NCBI RefSeq assembly: GCF_000002235.5
Contig: NW_022145609.1
Span: 9,369,551-9,433,550 of the forward strand
From: Strongylocentrotus purpuratus
Taxonomy: Eukaryota > Echinodermata > Echinoidea > Camarodonta > Strongylocentrotidae
Length of the DNA: 64,000 nucleotides
Direction of reading: 5' to 3'
The translations under genes were made by a program, and so were the position numbers. Position 1 is the stretch's first letter; each line of letters opens with the position of its first letter. Shown here in pieces: positions 25,371-40,300 of the stretch. The notes below the pieces were generated by a model. That model worked only from the letters and a program-made list of their open reading frames with translations. It searched no databases and was not told where the DNA came from.

Positions 25371-28300
25371 AAGAGGACACTTTTTTTTTTTTTTTGGTCT
25401 CGAAATATGAAAATTTGACATTTTGCTCCGTTGGGGGGGAGGGTAAGGTCACCTTTCTTAGGTCAGCCATGGAGGTAATTTTTTTTTTTTTTTTTTTTTT
25501 TAATTAAAAAAATCCAAAGGGGGGGGGGTTTAGGTTTTTTTTAGGGGGGTTTTCACACGTAAAAATACCAAAGGGGGGGGGTTTAACCCCCCAAACACCC
25601 CCCCCCCTGCGTACGCGCCTGGAACCTACCACTATCAGTTGTAAATGTCATTGCTGGTCCTTGTTCTCCTTCACCGTTGATACCATCTCGTATCGCTGCA
25701 ATCTGAACGGAGTACGTTGATCCTGCTTCAAGTCCACTGACGTTATACATGACCATCTCAGCGGCATTCTCAGTAGACCTCTTCGATACGGAACGGTCCG
25801 TCATGGGGACCATGCTTGGGGGTTGTACTTCTTTTTCCGACACGACATTGCTACCTGATAGCACGTAGATCTTGTAGCCAACGATAGGTCCTTCCCCGGT
25901 ATCATTGCTAGGGTCCCATTGTCTCCAACCGATGAATGCATGGTATCTTCCAAATTCAATTATTTCTGGTACACCATTAAAACTTGGTAAAACTACAAAG
26001 TGTAAAAAAAATAAACAAAGAAACAGTGGGTAAAAGTATAGTACGCATTTATAGTAACTCAATGGTTTCTTTCTTCGCCATCCGCCCAGAAAATAAGATA
26101 AAAAATAAGCAGGTAATGAACAACATTGATTGTACCAAGAAAGCTTGTAACTAGTATTTCAGTATACTACCTGCAATTTATTACATTGAATACATTATTT
26201 ACAAGATGTAAATATGGGACATAATCTTTTGAAATTATTATGTGAAATATTTGAAATACTAATAAACATACGTGCATTATGGAAAATGACCCGGCTCAAA
26301 TCCCGTTTACATTTCTGAATAAATCTTGAAAGTAGATCAAGATTAAAAAAAACTGAACTTAAAATATATTACAAAGCTGATCAGGAAGTATTAACTATTA
26401 TGCTTGGAAGGCTTTGTGTGTGTTACATGGAATCGTTTTTAAAATGCATACATGTAGATCATCTAAGAACTTGTAGAGTACAACATTGAAAATGTCGCAA
26501 TAGATTGCAGTGGGGACTGCTTACCAAAGTAATATCTTGGAGGTAACCTTACGAAAGCAAACTGTGATGAATTATCAGGTACCCCGATGAAGCAGTAAAT
26601 TGGTTCTTCTGGCCCCGTATACTCGTGGATGAATGAAATATTGAGGGTTGGTCCTGATGTGTCAGAGCTATTACGAGATATCCAGGGTTTCGTAAAAGAC
26701 CTTCCTACAGCTGCCTTCACATAATCAGAGGAAAGATTTTGCCCTGATGACGCTGTGAAGGAACAAGAGAAGATGAAGATCGCTACTCCTGGATTGGTCT
26801 TTTCCAAGCTCGTCTCAAAACGATCTAAATTTGTTGAAAGAACACAACAGCATAATGAAACGAGTAAAACAGTTCAACAGACAGACGGAGAGGAAGAGAG
26901 AAATAGTGCAAGGGTATGACACAATTTTAAAAACTTTCAAATATATGAACTTAAAGGCAATATCCATACTCCACTGTACAGCGAACATTCATAAACTTCT
27001 TTCAATTTTTTTAGCATGTCATTGCCATGAATTAGTACAATATTGATAGATAATGATGAAAGGTTATGTGTTACATAATCATGAGGACTGAACTGCGTTC
27101 TTCTTCTTCCACTTCCATTCGAGTACATACTTCTTCACAGAGTATTGTCGTACTATACTGGGGTGTGCAGGTGGACCACTACAGCGGGGTTTCCCCCTAC
27201 ACTCATACGAATAGTGCAGAGGGTTCTTAATGTACAAAGGTATTGACTCTTCTCTACACGGGGCCTCCATTTAACGTCCAATCAAAATATATATTCTTCT
27301 GTGCTCACTGCTTGACTTAGATAAGCAGCTCGTAATTATTAATGAATGTGTTTTTTTTATATTAATGAAAACTATGTAATATGGAAGAATTTAATTATGT
27401 TGAATTTCCCTAATATGTCAGACACTTGGCAGGAGAAAGGTATTTCTTTCAATCCTAGCTACCTGTTTGGCATTGATCCCCCATCCATCTTGGATGACAG
27501 GTGGATGACATACAATCACCATTCAAAAAGTTACAATCCTCAGCACCACCAGAACAATGACATGTCTTTGAACAAGAGCTGAAACATCCTGAAACTAAAC
27601 AAGATAGATACATTGCATTATGAGGACATTCTATCTTCCATAAAACCAGAATTTCAATTGAAAGGAATAAAGGGATATCGCATAACATTTGTGAAAAATT
27701 TGATTTCATGAGAATAAACAGATACAAATGTTCAAGTATACTTCTACAAAGCATTTTACATGTGTTTCAAATATCTAATCTTATTAGTAAACAAGTTTAA
27801 CAACGGGTATTAAGAGCTGTTTGTTACCTCAATTCAATTCATTTTTTCACTCAATATATAACAACAGATACATAAAATGGAGTATGAACGCATATGAAAA
27901 ATATAACAAGATGGACATAATGGAAACATAAGTAATATATATATTGAGTGGGGATCAGATTAAAGATCTATTTCAAGATCTTGTGAATTTGACCCAATTG
28001 TGATGTATAAATTGCATTGAATATTTTGCATGTACAACAACAAGAGGGAATGAATACATGTACATAATCAGCTGGGTCTGGGGATGTTAATGACGTAATA
28101 TCAATGTATTCCAATAATTGTCAAAAAATATACATGGAAATGGGTTTGCTAAATTGATATATCGTTAAAATGGTAGGGACTTTCATGCGAGCATTCGTTT
28201 GTAAACTTTGATGTATTTCAATTTAAAATATCACTAAGAATAATCTTACATGTCATACAGTTGGCTGGAAACTCGACAGAGTCAGGAACATATCCCAAGT

Positions 28301-31300
28301 CGCACCGCCCTTCAACCTCGGCACAGTATCCAGAATCTTTGCGGCATGCTGTGCCATTCCTGCAATTGCATTTCTGTGTACAGTTAGACCCGAAGTATCC
28401 GTTTGGGCAAACAGAAGGAACTAAAATGAGAAAATATACATTTTTTAAAATAAAAAATAAAAAATAATTGAAAAAACACAAGTCACGGGCAATATAGTTA
28501 AGAGAAGGACCATCCTTTAATATGTATACTTATTTACTGTTTCTACTCGAGACATTTACTTTTTCATTGCGTTAAAAAGAGGAACAGAATGAAGGCAACA
28601 AGTAGCTTTATTCCGTAGAGAAAATGCAAATATCCTCTCGTTTCCTAGAGATGGAATGAAATTGTGGCATAGGAATATTCTACAAAAATTGGCTTTTTAA
28701 ATGAAAACTAAAAGGTATTGCGTTGGTAGAAATAATCAACATGAAAGTCTTGGACTTATCTGGGGCGTTTCTTTTACCAAGGAAATAATAATAATGAGCA
28801 TTGTTATGAACGTTCATATGTCATTTTGAATTAAATTAAATGATTGTACCTTGACATGCTGGCCCAGACCATCCTAGCGAGCAATCTCCAGTACATTGTC
28901 CAGTGACGTCATCACAATCTGCTTTATCAGTACAGTGACATTCTTGACCACAATCAGCTCCAAACACACCGTCTGCACATGCTGTAAGATGAGAAAGACG
29001 AGATATTACGAGTTTCATGAATCTGTTGACATATTGTTTAATGAATTTGCTCCCCAGAACATTTTAATTCGCATGTGACCTAAGCATATTTTTGTTCAAG
29101 TAATACACAGGTGTCCATTCTAAAATCCTGATAAATTTCATGCATATATAAATCCGCTGTTCGTCTATATACATATTGATGTAACACCATATTTATCTCC
29201 GACGTGTAATCCATTTTAGACGAATCCTGTGAAAGGGTTTAGATTTTAACCATACTTGTCCGTACATATTGTATAAAACACAAGTTCAAAACCATTGTTG
29301 TTTAAAGGTTTCTGATTTCTTCCCAATGCCAATCATTATAGAATTAGTTTTAGCACGACTTACTTTCATTGCAGTAGACTCCTGTATATCCAGCTAAACA
29401 GTTGCACCCATAAGGATCAGGCAGACAGATCTGACTTCCAGCACACTTGTCCAGAGGCTGACCGGGTCCACATTCAAACTCACAGTCCCAGCCAAACTTA
29501 TGCATCCCACACGCTGCATGGAACATATATATAATTCAGAGGGTTTAATTTATGTATAAATCATAAGTTCTAAAAGGGTCTTTTCTCCGAATTATCAATG
29601 TTTATCTTCATAATAAGTGTAGACTTTAAAAACCCTGTCGGTCGACAATGAACGGAAAAATATTTAACAATTTCACTGCTGATAAACATCGAAATCAATT
29701 GTATGTTATGTTATAATATTCATTTTTATGAGTTTTGTTTTATCAAAATAATTATTAATTATTAATTATTATTTTTATTTTCATCATCATCATCATAAGC
29801 CTTCTTCTTCTTTCTCTTTTCCCTTTATTCTCCTTCTTTTCTTCTTATTCCCTTTTTGATTGTTATCGTTGTTGTTATTATTATTCAGAATTACCATCAT
29901 AAAACGATAAGTATCTAATCGTAAAGATTCATCTTAAAGGCAAAGAATGTATTAGATAAAGACAAAAAGGTTTATATATTAGTATTTTCTTCAGGGATTT
30001 CGAGTTTACCTTGGAGGCAGTTCTTTCCAGCATGGCCAGGAGGACAGATGCATGTTCCTGAGAGTTCGTGGCATACACCTCCATTATAACAACTATCACA
30101 CAAACGATTGCATAACGGCGGATTCCATCTTCCATACGGGCACTCTGTTAACGCAATGAAACATTAACAATAGTACATTAAAGGGAAAGTCCACCCTGAA
30201 ATTAAGTTAGTTTTAATAGGAGTAGAAAAATGAGAGAAACGAGTCAGTGAAAGTTTGAGCAAATTCCGATTAAAAATAAGGAAGTTAGGATTTTTGAAGT
30301 TGTGCTCAATCAAACACAAATTGGCAACTCTATGACGTATCATGCGAGCTCAACTTCCATTTGCTCAGTACTAAAAAAATCTAAAATTTTCATTTTCCTC
30401 AAGAAAAATTTCAACCATACATGCACCCTAAATATAATAATTGCAAATATGTTTCTATACTCCCCTGCAAGGAACAAATATATATTCCGTCATCAATAAC
30501 GAAGAAAACATGATTTTATGGAATATTATGCACAAAGCAAATGAAGGAGAGCTCGTATAATAAGTCACAGAGTTGCCAATTTGTATTTGATTGATCACAA
30601 CTTCAATAATTCATAACTTTCTTATTTTCATTCAGAATTTGCTCAAACTTTCAATCACCTGATTTTCTTATTATTCTGCCTCTATCGAAACAAACTTATT
30701 TTTGGGGTGGACTTTCCCTTTAATGTTTCTAGGACAATTACCCCCGGACAATCACCCCCTCCAAGAAAAACAACCCCTCGAGGACAATTACCCCCCCCCC
30801 CCGCAAGGACAATAACCCCCCTTGAAAAATTACTACCTTGGACAATACCCTCCCCCGAGGACAATAACCATCTGAAAAAACCACTTATTATCAGGGTGGA
30901 CTTCCCCTTTAATGAACAGGAAGAATTTTCCGGGGGAATTGTCCTCGGAAGTGGTTGTCCTTGGTTGTCCTGGATGATTATTGTCCAAGGGGGTAAATTT
31001 CTGGGGGTAATTGTCCTAGGGTGTAATTGTCCTAGAGGGTCATTTTTAGGGGTAGGTAATTGTCCTCGGGAGATAATTTTTATGGGGTAATTGTTCTCGG
31101 GGGGTTATTGTCCTTGGGGGTAGTTTTCCGGGAGGTAATTGTCCGGGGATGATTGTCCAGGGGGTAATCGTTATGATACTTTCAATCATTAGTCCATTGT
31201 ACAAAGTTAGAACTGCACAATTAGAACATGAAGCTGTTACATATGAATTCTTGTAAATCCTCAATTAGACGTAATACTGCAGAAACTGTCATTCAATTAT

Positions 31301-34300
31301 GGAAATTACAATTTTACATTATATTCTTTACTGTCTCATTAACCGAATATATCTGGTCGGTTCTAGTTGGGTTTTCCTGATTTGTTATATTACATTTGAA
31401 TAATGGTTACAGAGCTGAAGGGAGAATTGTTCCTGTAAAAGAAACATCCTTGCGAGCAAAATGTAATGATATATTTTCGACGTGTAAGGTAGGAGGAATC
31501 GAACCCTTTACGATGAGTCTTATGAAGCTGAATTGATGTTGTTCCAACGTTCCACCCTCGTAAGTCGCATACACACCGGCGTCTGAGACAGATGCAGATT
31601 GGATTGTGTGTGATAGACTACCAGAACTCATTCCGATAAGTGAATTAGCCCAGTCTACATCAGTGACTTTCCGCCATCTGATCCCGTCTTCACCTACCAT
31701 CCCTGTCGTGCTCATCACACTGAGTGTGATATCATCTCCAACGTGTACTGTCTTTGTAAACCGACCATCACTGGGTTGCCATTGGCCTACGAAATGAAGA
31801 AAGACAGATAAGAAAGGAAAAATCGACAATTCAATCTCACATTTGAATCTTATTTTTTCTGATTCATTAATATTTCGTCATTGCTCCATTCATATTCTTT
31901 CTTTTTCTCTCCCTCTTATTCCATTAATCCTCCGTCATGTTTACATTTGCATTGACAAAAGGTTCTTAAGAAGTAAAAGTAGGTAATATTATTGCAAAAG
32001 TATTAACATTGATGGTATTTTTAGGAGTGTTCGAATTTCAACTTATTTAGAACATTTCCTATTTAAAACATATTTACAATAAGTTGAATTTGTGTTGTAT
32101 ATACTCATAAAACATAGGCCAATGTGTAATCTTATATACGTACGGGTAGAGAGAAAAATGCCAAGCGGAGCAGATGTCATTCTACTGTCTGTCACCGCAG
32201 AACATTCGAAAAATCCCAAGCCTTCCATAGTAGTTGGAAGAGTCTGCCTTAACACTACAGATGATACAGTATCACTCTTTCCTGGAGCTGTGTAACTATT
32301 GGAATTTATAGCCTCGGTCAGACGGACAAGTCTTCTGGTGGACAATGTGAGAATCTTTTCATTCTCTGAGCCGAGTAGACAGATAAATGACGCATTCACC
32401 AGACCTCCTCCGTAGGGGGATGGAGTAGCTGCCATTAGACGCACAGGAAGGATCTGTCGCGGACCTATGGGAAATAATTATTTTTTCAAGTAATTGGTGT
32501 CCGCCCGGCATCTTCATTAGAGGAGAAGTATGGGGGAATATACATAACGTTGACAAGGCAATGACTTATCTCACACTTCAACCTTACATTTCATATATTA
32601 TATTGTTCTTGCTGTTCCATGCAAATCAATTTTTTCATATATATATTTTATTAACAAAGATACTTCCACTCCTAAAAATGAATGGTATCAAAATCTATGG
32701 GAAACACAATCTAAATGATATATGATACTTAATGAAGTCAAGTTCCTCTCGAGTTATCAACTGTAGATAAACCCTAAATGAGTAGGAATGTTTAATACGC
32801 AGATTTCATATCTCATATGATGAACTATTTTCCTATTTTACCTTAAAATAACGGTACAACTATGGCTCTAAAACAGTGGTTTCAAAATATTAGAATGTCA
32901 CCAATTGGATAATTGTTTCGTTTGTGGCATTTTGAATTAAAGGTGGACGGGCATCATTTGAGCATGGACTACCATAAAGGGTACCCTATATAATAGAAAT
33001 ATAATGCGAATACTCACTCGGAGGTTTTTCACATGCGAACCTGAGGTACGATGTACATCGGAGTTTTCTCCATCCATTATTAACCTGCTGATGAACACAT
33101 CTTCCATTCTCAAATAGGGTTGCATCACCATTCGACCAAGCAGGAAATCTGGAAAGGTAAATTATGTTCCGAACAGCAACGTATTAACACAGTTTCAATA
33201 AAAGATATATTTACTTTAAAGGGCATAATCATGAAAAGTTAAAAGGGTTATGTGAGCGTTTTGATTCGAGCTTCAGCTAAAATATATATTAATTATAATG
33301 TAAATATAAACAAGTATGCCTTTCTTGCAAATCATGATCAGGGCTTGCATTTTAGGCTCCAGGAGGTCCGCATAAAAAAAAAAGGTCGAAAGTAAGACAA
33401 ATTCATTATTTTTCCGGGGGAAGGGGGTGCCATCAATCAATTGGAAAACTCATCCTTAGCTTCATGAGTATCAACTTGTATCTCAGATAATCGACCGACC
33501 GATTAGTAGCCTGCTCGGTTGCCGCTGGAATTTGGGCATCGCCCAACGATTTTTAGAGAAGTCGAGCAGACTGTAGAGCCCCAGCAATGCCTGGGCGGTG
33601 CCCTGTCGATTTCACGTCGGTCGCCGGTCGATTTTAGGTCAAAACTGGGCGAAATCGGGGAGCTTCTCCGGGCGGCGTCCCGGCAATGACCGACAGACGA
33701 CCCACCGATTCCCAAGCGGTCTCCCACTAGTCTGCAAGCACAAACCCTGGTCAGTCGTAAAAGTGAGTCAGCATTATAAGACTACCATAGGCCATGTGCT
33801 TGCTTTTTAGGGCATCGCTCGTTCGCCACTGAAGTTTTAGCGCGGAATTAAAATTCGGCGGCGCCTGCTCACTTTTCACTCGCCGCCAAAAATACGCTCG
33901 GTGCCCGGGCGGTCGCCGCCTAGGCACCGACCTAATCGAGCGTTCGCCGTCGAGCGATTTTGGTCAAATATCGAAGCCGCTAGGTCAAAGGCTGCCGAGC
34001 GGTCGCCGCCAAGTCGCTGCTCGGTCGTCGCTTGGAGATCAGTGGTCACTGGGCGGCGAGTTCAAAATCGGTCGGCAGCCTTTGACCTCGCAGCTTCGAT
34101 TTTTGACCTATATCGCTCGACGGCAAACGGTCGATTAGGTAGGTGCCCGGCCAGCCGGGCACTGAGCGTATTTTGGTGCCCCGCCGATCACCGGCCGGCC
34201 GCCGGGCAATTTCTTGAAAACAAGCCGGTGGCCGGTGGGAGACCGCTCGGGAATTGATGGGTCATCAGTCGGTCACTGCCGGGACGCCGCCCCGGACAAG

Positions 34301-37300
34301 CTCCCCGATTTTGCCCAGTTTTGACCTAAAATCGACCGGCGATCGACGGGAAATCGACAGGGCACCGCCCAGGCATCGCTGGGGCTCTACAGCCTGCTCG
34401 ACTTCTCCAGAAATCGTTGGGCGATGCTTAAATTCCAGTGGCGACCTAGCAGGCTACAAATCGGTCGGTTGCCGCTCTGAGTTGTGACCATAGCTTTTGT
34501 CATGAATATAGGGTGTGTGAGACATTGTTGTGTGTGTATGTATGAATAAAACAATTTAACACATACTCATTACTGTCGAGTTGAGTGCCATCAATCCATT
34601 TAAACGTGCCCTCTTGATTGATATCATCGAGTCCAAACCAATAAGAGTTGTCTCCAGCCAGCTTCATGAGATGCATCTGGTGAATACATTGAGAGAATAT
34701 ATAAGAAAGAGAAAAATCACCGATGATTACTTCTAATGTGCCATTATCATGGTAGTGGGATAAATTTATCGATGTCTATAGTATATGACATCATTAAAAC
34801 TTGAACTAGTTGAAATAAGATATAATTTTGTTTCCTTATAATATGCCCATCACAACAATATCATGCTGCTCTATTACCCGTTTCCGATTGTTTTCACATA
34901 ACCTAACATATTCTCTATTTCTCTTACATTAATTTTATTGTTTATATTTTCTTTCCTTTTTTGCACACATTATTGCTAAATTATGAAACGCCCGTAACAA
35001 GTTGTATCACGTTTTATTTACACGTTCCATACTTGGAATTAAACTTGTTAATATCACGATGCGTCCTTACATTGATTTCTTCTGTTTTAGGCTGGGCAAG
35101 ATCACCTCCTTGAGCTTGGCAGTACTTTCTAGCAAACGAGTAGGATGTCATCGAGGATTGAGAGATATAGTACAGGGTTCCATCAAGGCGACTCCACTCA
35201 TTTTCAGGAACATCTACATATTGATTATAAGAAGATGATTGCCATTATTAGGTGTTCATCGTGTTTTGAGACAGAAAGACGAGAGACTTACTTCAAAACA
35301 TTATTCATAATTGTATTCATCATGGTCATACTAATAAAACACCTGACATTTACATTGCTATGAATGCGATGAATAACACATTATTATAAACATTTCTCTA
35401 CTTCCAAATAATGCAGGTGTCATTAATCCCGTTTTTAACCGTAGCTCTCAGCGCTCAGTGCATTCAATGAATAAATCCTACCAAGTACCCACTTACTACA
35501 CGTGGGTCGAGCGTGGCAAAAGTGGATTAATGTCTTGACAAAGGACGATAGTGATGTAGCAGGGATTCTTAACCCTCTCCTTGTAGCATGTAGGATAAAT
35601 ATGATGCATACGATTTTTGAAAGGTTGTGAAATGCGGAAAATAACTTAATAAATTCCAACTCGCTTGACATCCTCGCACAATTGTATTTTGTCATGATCA
35701 CGTAAATTTACATGAATAAAATCGATACGAGCACAAGCTTCGCTCTCTACAGTGTAATTTTCATCGAGATCTTTGCGACCTTTGCGATGATGCAAACCCC
35801 TAGTCACTAGATAGACTCATTCTCTGATGACTTATCCACAAGGGTAAACAAACAAAAATTGCACAAGGGGGGGGGGGGGGGAGTTGTGTTTGCTCCAAGT
35901 CGACAACAGTGGACTAAGTGCCAAACTTTTATCGAATTGAACCTTAAAGATAAACTTTAGTACTGGTAATGCGATTGAATTGTGAAAGAAAATGTGTGGA
36001 AAGGATCAGAAACAGTTGATCATGTAGCATGTAAGTATTGGTGTGCACTGCAAGGTTCTGGAGTCATCAAAATCATAATAAATTTGACCGAGTCTTGGTA
36101 AAGTAACAAGCACTCACATAGAAAGCTATATATGGGACAACACACATGGTGTCGGGGCTAGTACTACCTTGATTTCCTTGTCTTTCTATGCTCATTACTC
36201 AGCCAGTATACATTTTCTTCCAAAATTGTTTGGCACATGTCATTTATTTGTAATCTTGAACATTCAGTGTAAGTTTCGTTTGATTCTGTGAGAATTATTA
36301 TTTTTTTTTTTACCAGTACTGGAGTTTATCTTTAAGCAATTTGAAATAAAGCAATAAACCATTTTTCGTTGAAGAAACGGAAACGATCATGCATCATTGG
36401 CATGTAACTTACCCTGATAGCGTTCACATATGAAGGGTAGTTTGTTATTGCATGAATCATCACCCCATCCCATGTTTGAATCAGAAGGTTGTAGAAAGGC
36501 ACAATCTTGATTTTCCCCGTCGTTTGGTTGACCAGACCCCCATGAAGAATACCTGTGTGTATTGCATAAAGGAGAAATTAATGAGCAAACAGACGGTTAA
36601 ACGTAAGAATGGTTTTAGGGGTGCGTGTTTCTATCTGCTTTGTTTTTAGTTTTTTGGTTTATTTTTTTGCATTTTATTTGCAGATATGCAATCTTAGTTC
36701 TGACAAGTGAAGTGTAATAACCCATGTCGTATAAGTGCATTGTCTTATTTCTTGGCTTTTAAATATTTAATCTCTCAACAGTAGTTTTGAGCCGAAACAT
36801 CTATACTAATATACTCCCTCAATCAAAAAGCAAGTTCCCCCACAATTCTTTTTAATCTTACTCGAGAAAAAAAAATCATAAAATTAATGTATTCGGAAAG
36901 CAATGTATGCACTGCTGTTATACCTATATTCGGATTGCTAGTTAGAAATTTTTACTTTTGATGCGGATTAAAAATACAAAATAATATACACTTGGACATG
37001 TACAAACGATGAAAATCATTAAAAAAGTATGCCCTCCATTGCATTACGAAAGGCAAAATGCATGGGGTGTTTAGTACTAACTACAAAAATTTCATTATCA
37101 AAACATAAGATAGCGATTAAAGTGAGATTAAGAAAGTTTTAGAAAAACAGATTTCATGAATTAATAATTATCTAGTTACCATGAAAAAATTCCGTGAAAT
37201 TTTCGTTATTCTTACTATTTTTTTAATTATTATTATTTTTTTTTTTGGGGGGGGGGAGTCACTTATCTCAACCTACATGTATATATAATGATACGAACAT

Positions 37301-40300
37301 TTTACAGATTACATAATTATTAAAGGAGTAATATAAATACTTTTGAGCTTAGCGGTCATTTCAAAGTAGAAACGACTAAGTTGGCATTCCATATTTATTA
37401 AACCTACTGTAAAGGTGTTCCGTCGATCCATGTAAATGTGCCTTCATCAGCTTGGTCAGTCAAACCAAAAAATATATGGTCATCTGATCCCGAATATTCT
37501 TCAGAATTCCTGACATGGAGAAAAGTCTTTTGGGAAGGGAAAAAATGTCACCTCATTAACTTCATTCGTTTTTCATATTTAATAATCAGTTTTAAAAGTA
37601 TTGGAAATCACAGTGTTAACATGACTGTTATATTACCTATGCTATCAACTACAAATCATCCTTTTTGGAATTGGCATTTGCTTCCGATTTCATCCCGCAT
37701 TCACGAAGAACCGGTTTGTCTATTAAGTCACATACGTCATTCAATCGTGATATTACTTTATGAAATATTCTTTCCAATATTTGTATAGCTCAATAGCCAT
37801 GTAAACCTCTAAGCTGTGATAGAAACTACTAATAAAACAACCAAAAATGTAATATATGTTTAATGATACAACATTTCAGAAAGCTGAATGAAAAGGAGTA
37901 CATATAATTGAACATACATTGATATCGTGTGATTTGATGAGTGCTAAATCAGCTCCATGATACTGACAGTAGGTCCGTGCATCTGAGAAAGACCGAGCTA
38001 GCCATGACGGAGAGTTGAAATAATCTAGACCTCCAAATGATGCTTCACTATTTTTATCAGATACTGTAATAAAGCATAATTTCTAGTAGAGAGTTTAATG
38101 TGATGAGTAAGAGTGTGATATTAACTAAATTGCGTCGGCTTTTCTCTGCCCAATTTAGGCATTCCTCAGATTCTACGGAGCCCTTTGCGGGCCTAACAGT
38201 CGATGATTAACTTTGTTTAATGTTCCAAATATGTATGAAAAAAGAGGGCGATTGCATTTGTTGTCATTTCTTTAAACAAAATTATTCATCCACAGTCTGA
38301 AGAAGAAACTATTTCGTCGGTGTAAGCATCTCCCTGGTGTAAGAATGCGCAAGATTTGAAAAAAACATTTTCATTTTTTGTTCCTGAAATAAACAATTGC
38401 AGTGGTATCTTTTGTAGTATGAGAAAATTGCCAAGTTCTAAATAAGCCAGACATCCCATGGTGGTGTTTGAAAACGGAGAATGCATGTTTTTGTTTAAAT
38501 AACAATAACGGATTTCATTTAGGAAGTGGCGCAATATCCGAAATATCTGAAAATCAATTTAAAATTCAGCTTGTACGAATAGAAACATGCTCCAGCGACG
38601 ATTGCTTTGCAATCGATTTATTAACCTAAACGAAGTCCAAACTTCAGCCATTTATCCTTAGACTAGCCCCGACCTTAACCCCTACCAACATGATCTAAAG
38701 ACAATACGTTTGATATAAAGCCCGGAGCTACTGTCGCCAGAACACAATTCACGTTGGATCATCAGAATTCATACCTGGTGTACGCTCACAAATGTACGGT
38801 GAAGATAGCTGTGAAGTCTGGTCATACCATGACGCGCCATCACGCGTACCAAGGCAACCCCAGGAGTCAGCATCATTGGGTTCCCTGGCGCTATACCAAT
38901 CTTTATACCTAGGAGGAAAAACGGTTCATAAATCAAGTTCATATTGTGACCATTGTCATAATTATTATGATTATTAACAATAATAATGATTATATATCAT
39001 TATAAGTAGTAGTACATGTAGTAGTAGTAGCAGTAGTAGGAGTAATAGTAATAGTATTGTTATTAGTATTATTATCATCATCTTCATTATTATTATCATT
39101 ATCATTATCTTCATCATCATAATTTTTCGTGTAATATTGATAATAATCATGGAGGTTCGGATATACATCATTAAACTGAACGCGAATTTAATCTGTATTC
39201 ACATTAACCTCATCCCCCCCCCCTCCCCCTCGATATGCTACAGAAATACTGGAAGTATGTATTATGCCACATTATAGAGCAGAAATCTGGTCGTAACGTT
39301 ATCTTGTAACGCTGAGCCGAGCTTTTTATATTCCGTCTTCTTGATATTCATCTGAAACATAGATATTACAAAGTATGCTGATAAAGTGTATAATATTTTA
39401 AAGAACACTGGAAACATTTCAAAAATATATATTTCGCGGAAAATTGTAACTGCAGATTAAATATAGAAAGGCATAGGCGTTCATCAACATGTATTTTTTC
39501 TCTTGACTGATCTTGACAGAACAAACACATGAAGAACATACTGGATTGCAGTATCATCCAACCAGTAGAAGGTTCCCTTGCCACTCCTCCGAAACCCGAT
39601 CAAATAACAAAAATATGAATCACTACATGTAGGTAGAAGCGCTTTGAGGAATGTCTGTTAGCAAAATGGAGAACAAAACAATCATAATAAATGTATGATT
39701 TATTCACAAATTAAATCAGAACGAAAAACCTTAGCGTTAGCTGAGATGGTTCCTTGTGTTTTAAGGGGATCCCTCTCTCTATTTCTCTCTTTTGCTTCTT
39801 TCTCTTTTGATGTATAAACTGTGCATGTGAACGGCACTTTGTCTTTTAATATATATTGCAAATTGTTTGTAATATCTTGCATATTGCGACATAATGTTTG
39901 AAGTTATTTGAATATTATTTTATTCTTTCGTCTTTCATTCAAATTAATAGGCAATCAAACACAAATAGCAAGCTAATTTTAATAGAATGATAAGAAATTC
40001 AGCGAAATCCGTTTTATACAAGAGCTTTACAAGAGGCTCGCAAGAAATTATTGAAGAAATAATCTTTCACTGGAAACAAATATGTAAAATATGAAATTAC
40101 CTCTAATATATACAGATAGATTCTGAGCAAAATATGCATTTTTGTTGGGAATACTAATTTTCTATTTAAAACTTTTAGGGGGGTGTACAGCCGTTCAAAG
40201 ATAGTATAACCGTTTTTGTTTTGTTTTGTCTAGTTTTTATTTAATTGCATAGCAATATATTTACTTTCATTCGTTTCTGCCGCGTAATTTAGTGAAGCAT

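Noticed and set aside
25012..25470. Poly-Pro or poly-Gly open frames
   Set aside because: Direct products of G/C runs inside the hAT-like MITE.
33503..34487. Arg/Ser/Pro-rich frames in the GC-rich segment
   Set aside because: They follow from the repeated CG-rich words and mirror each other in the two arms.
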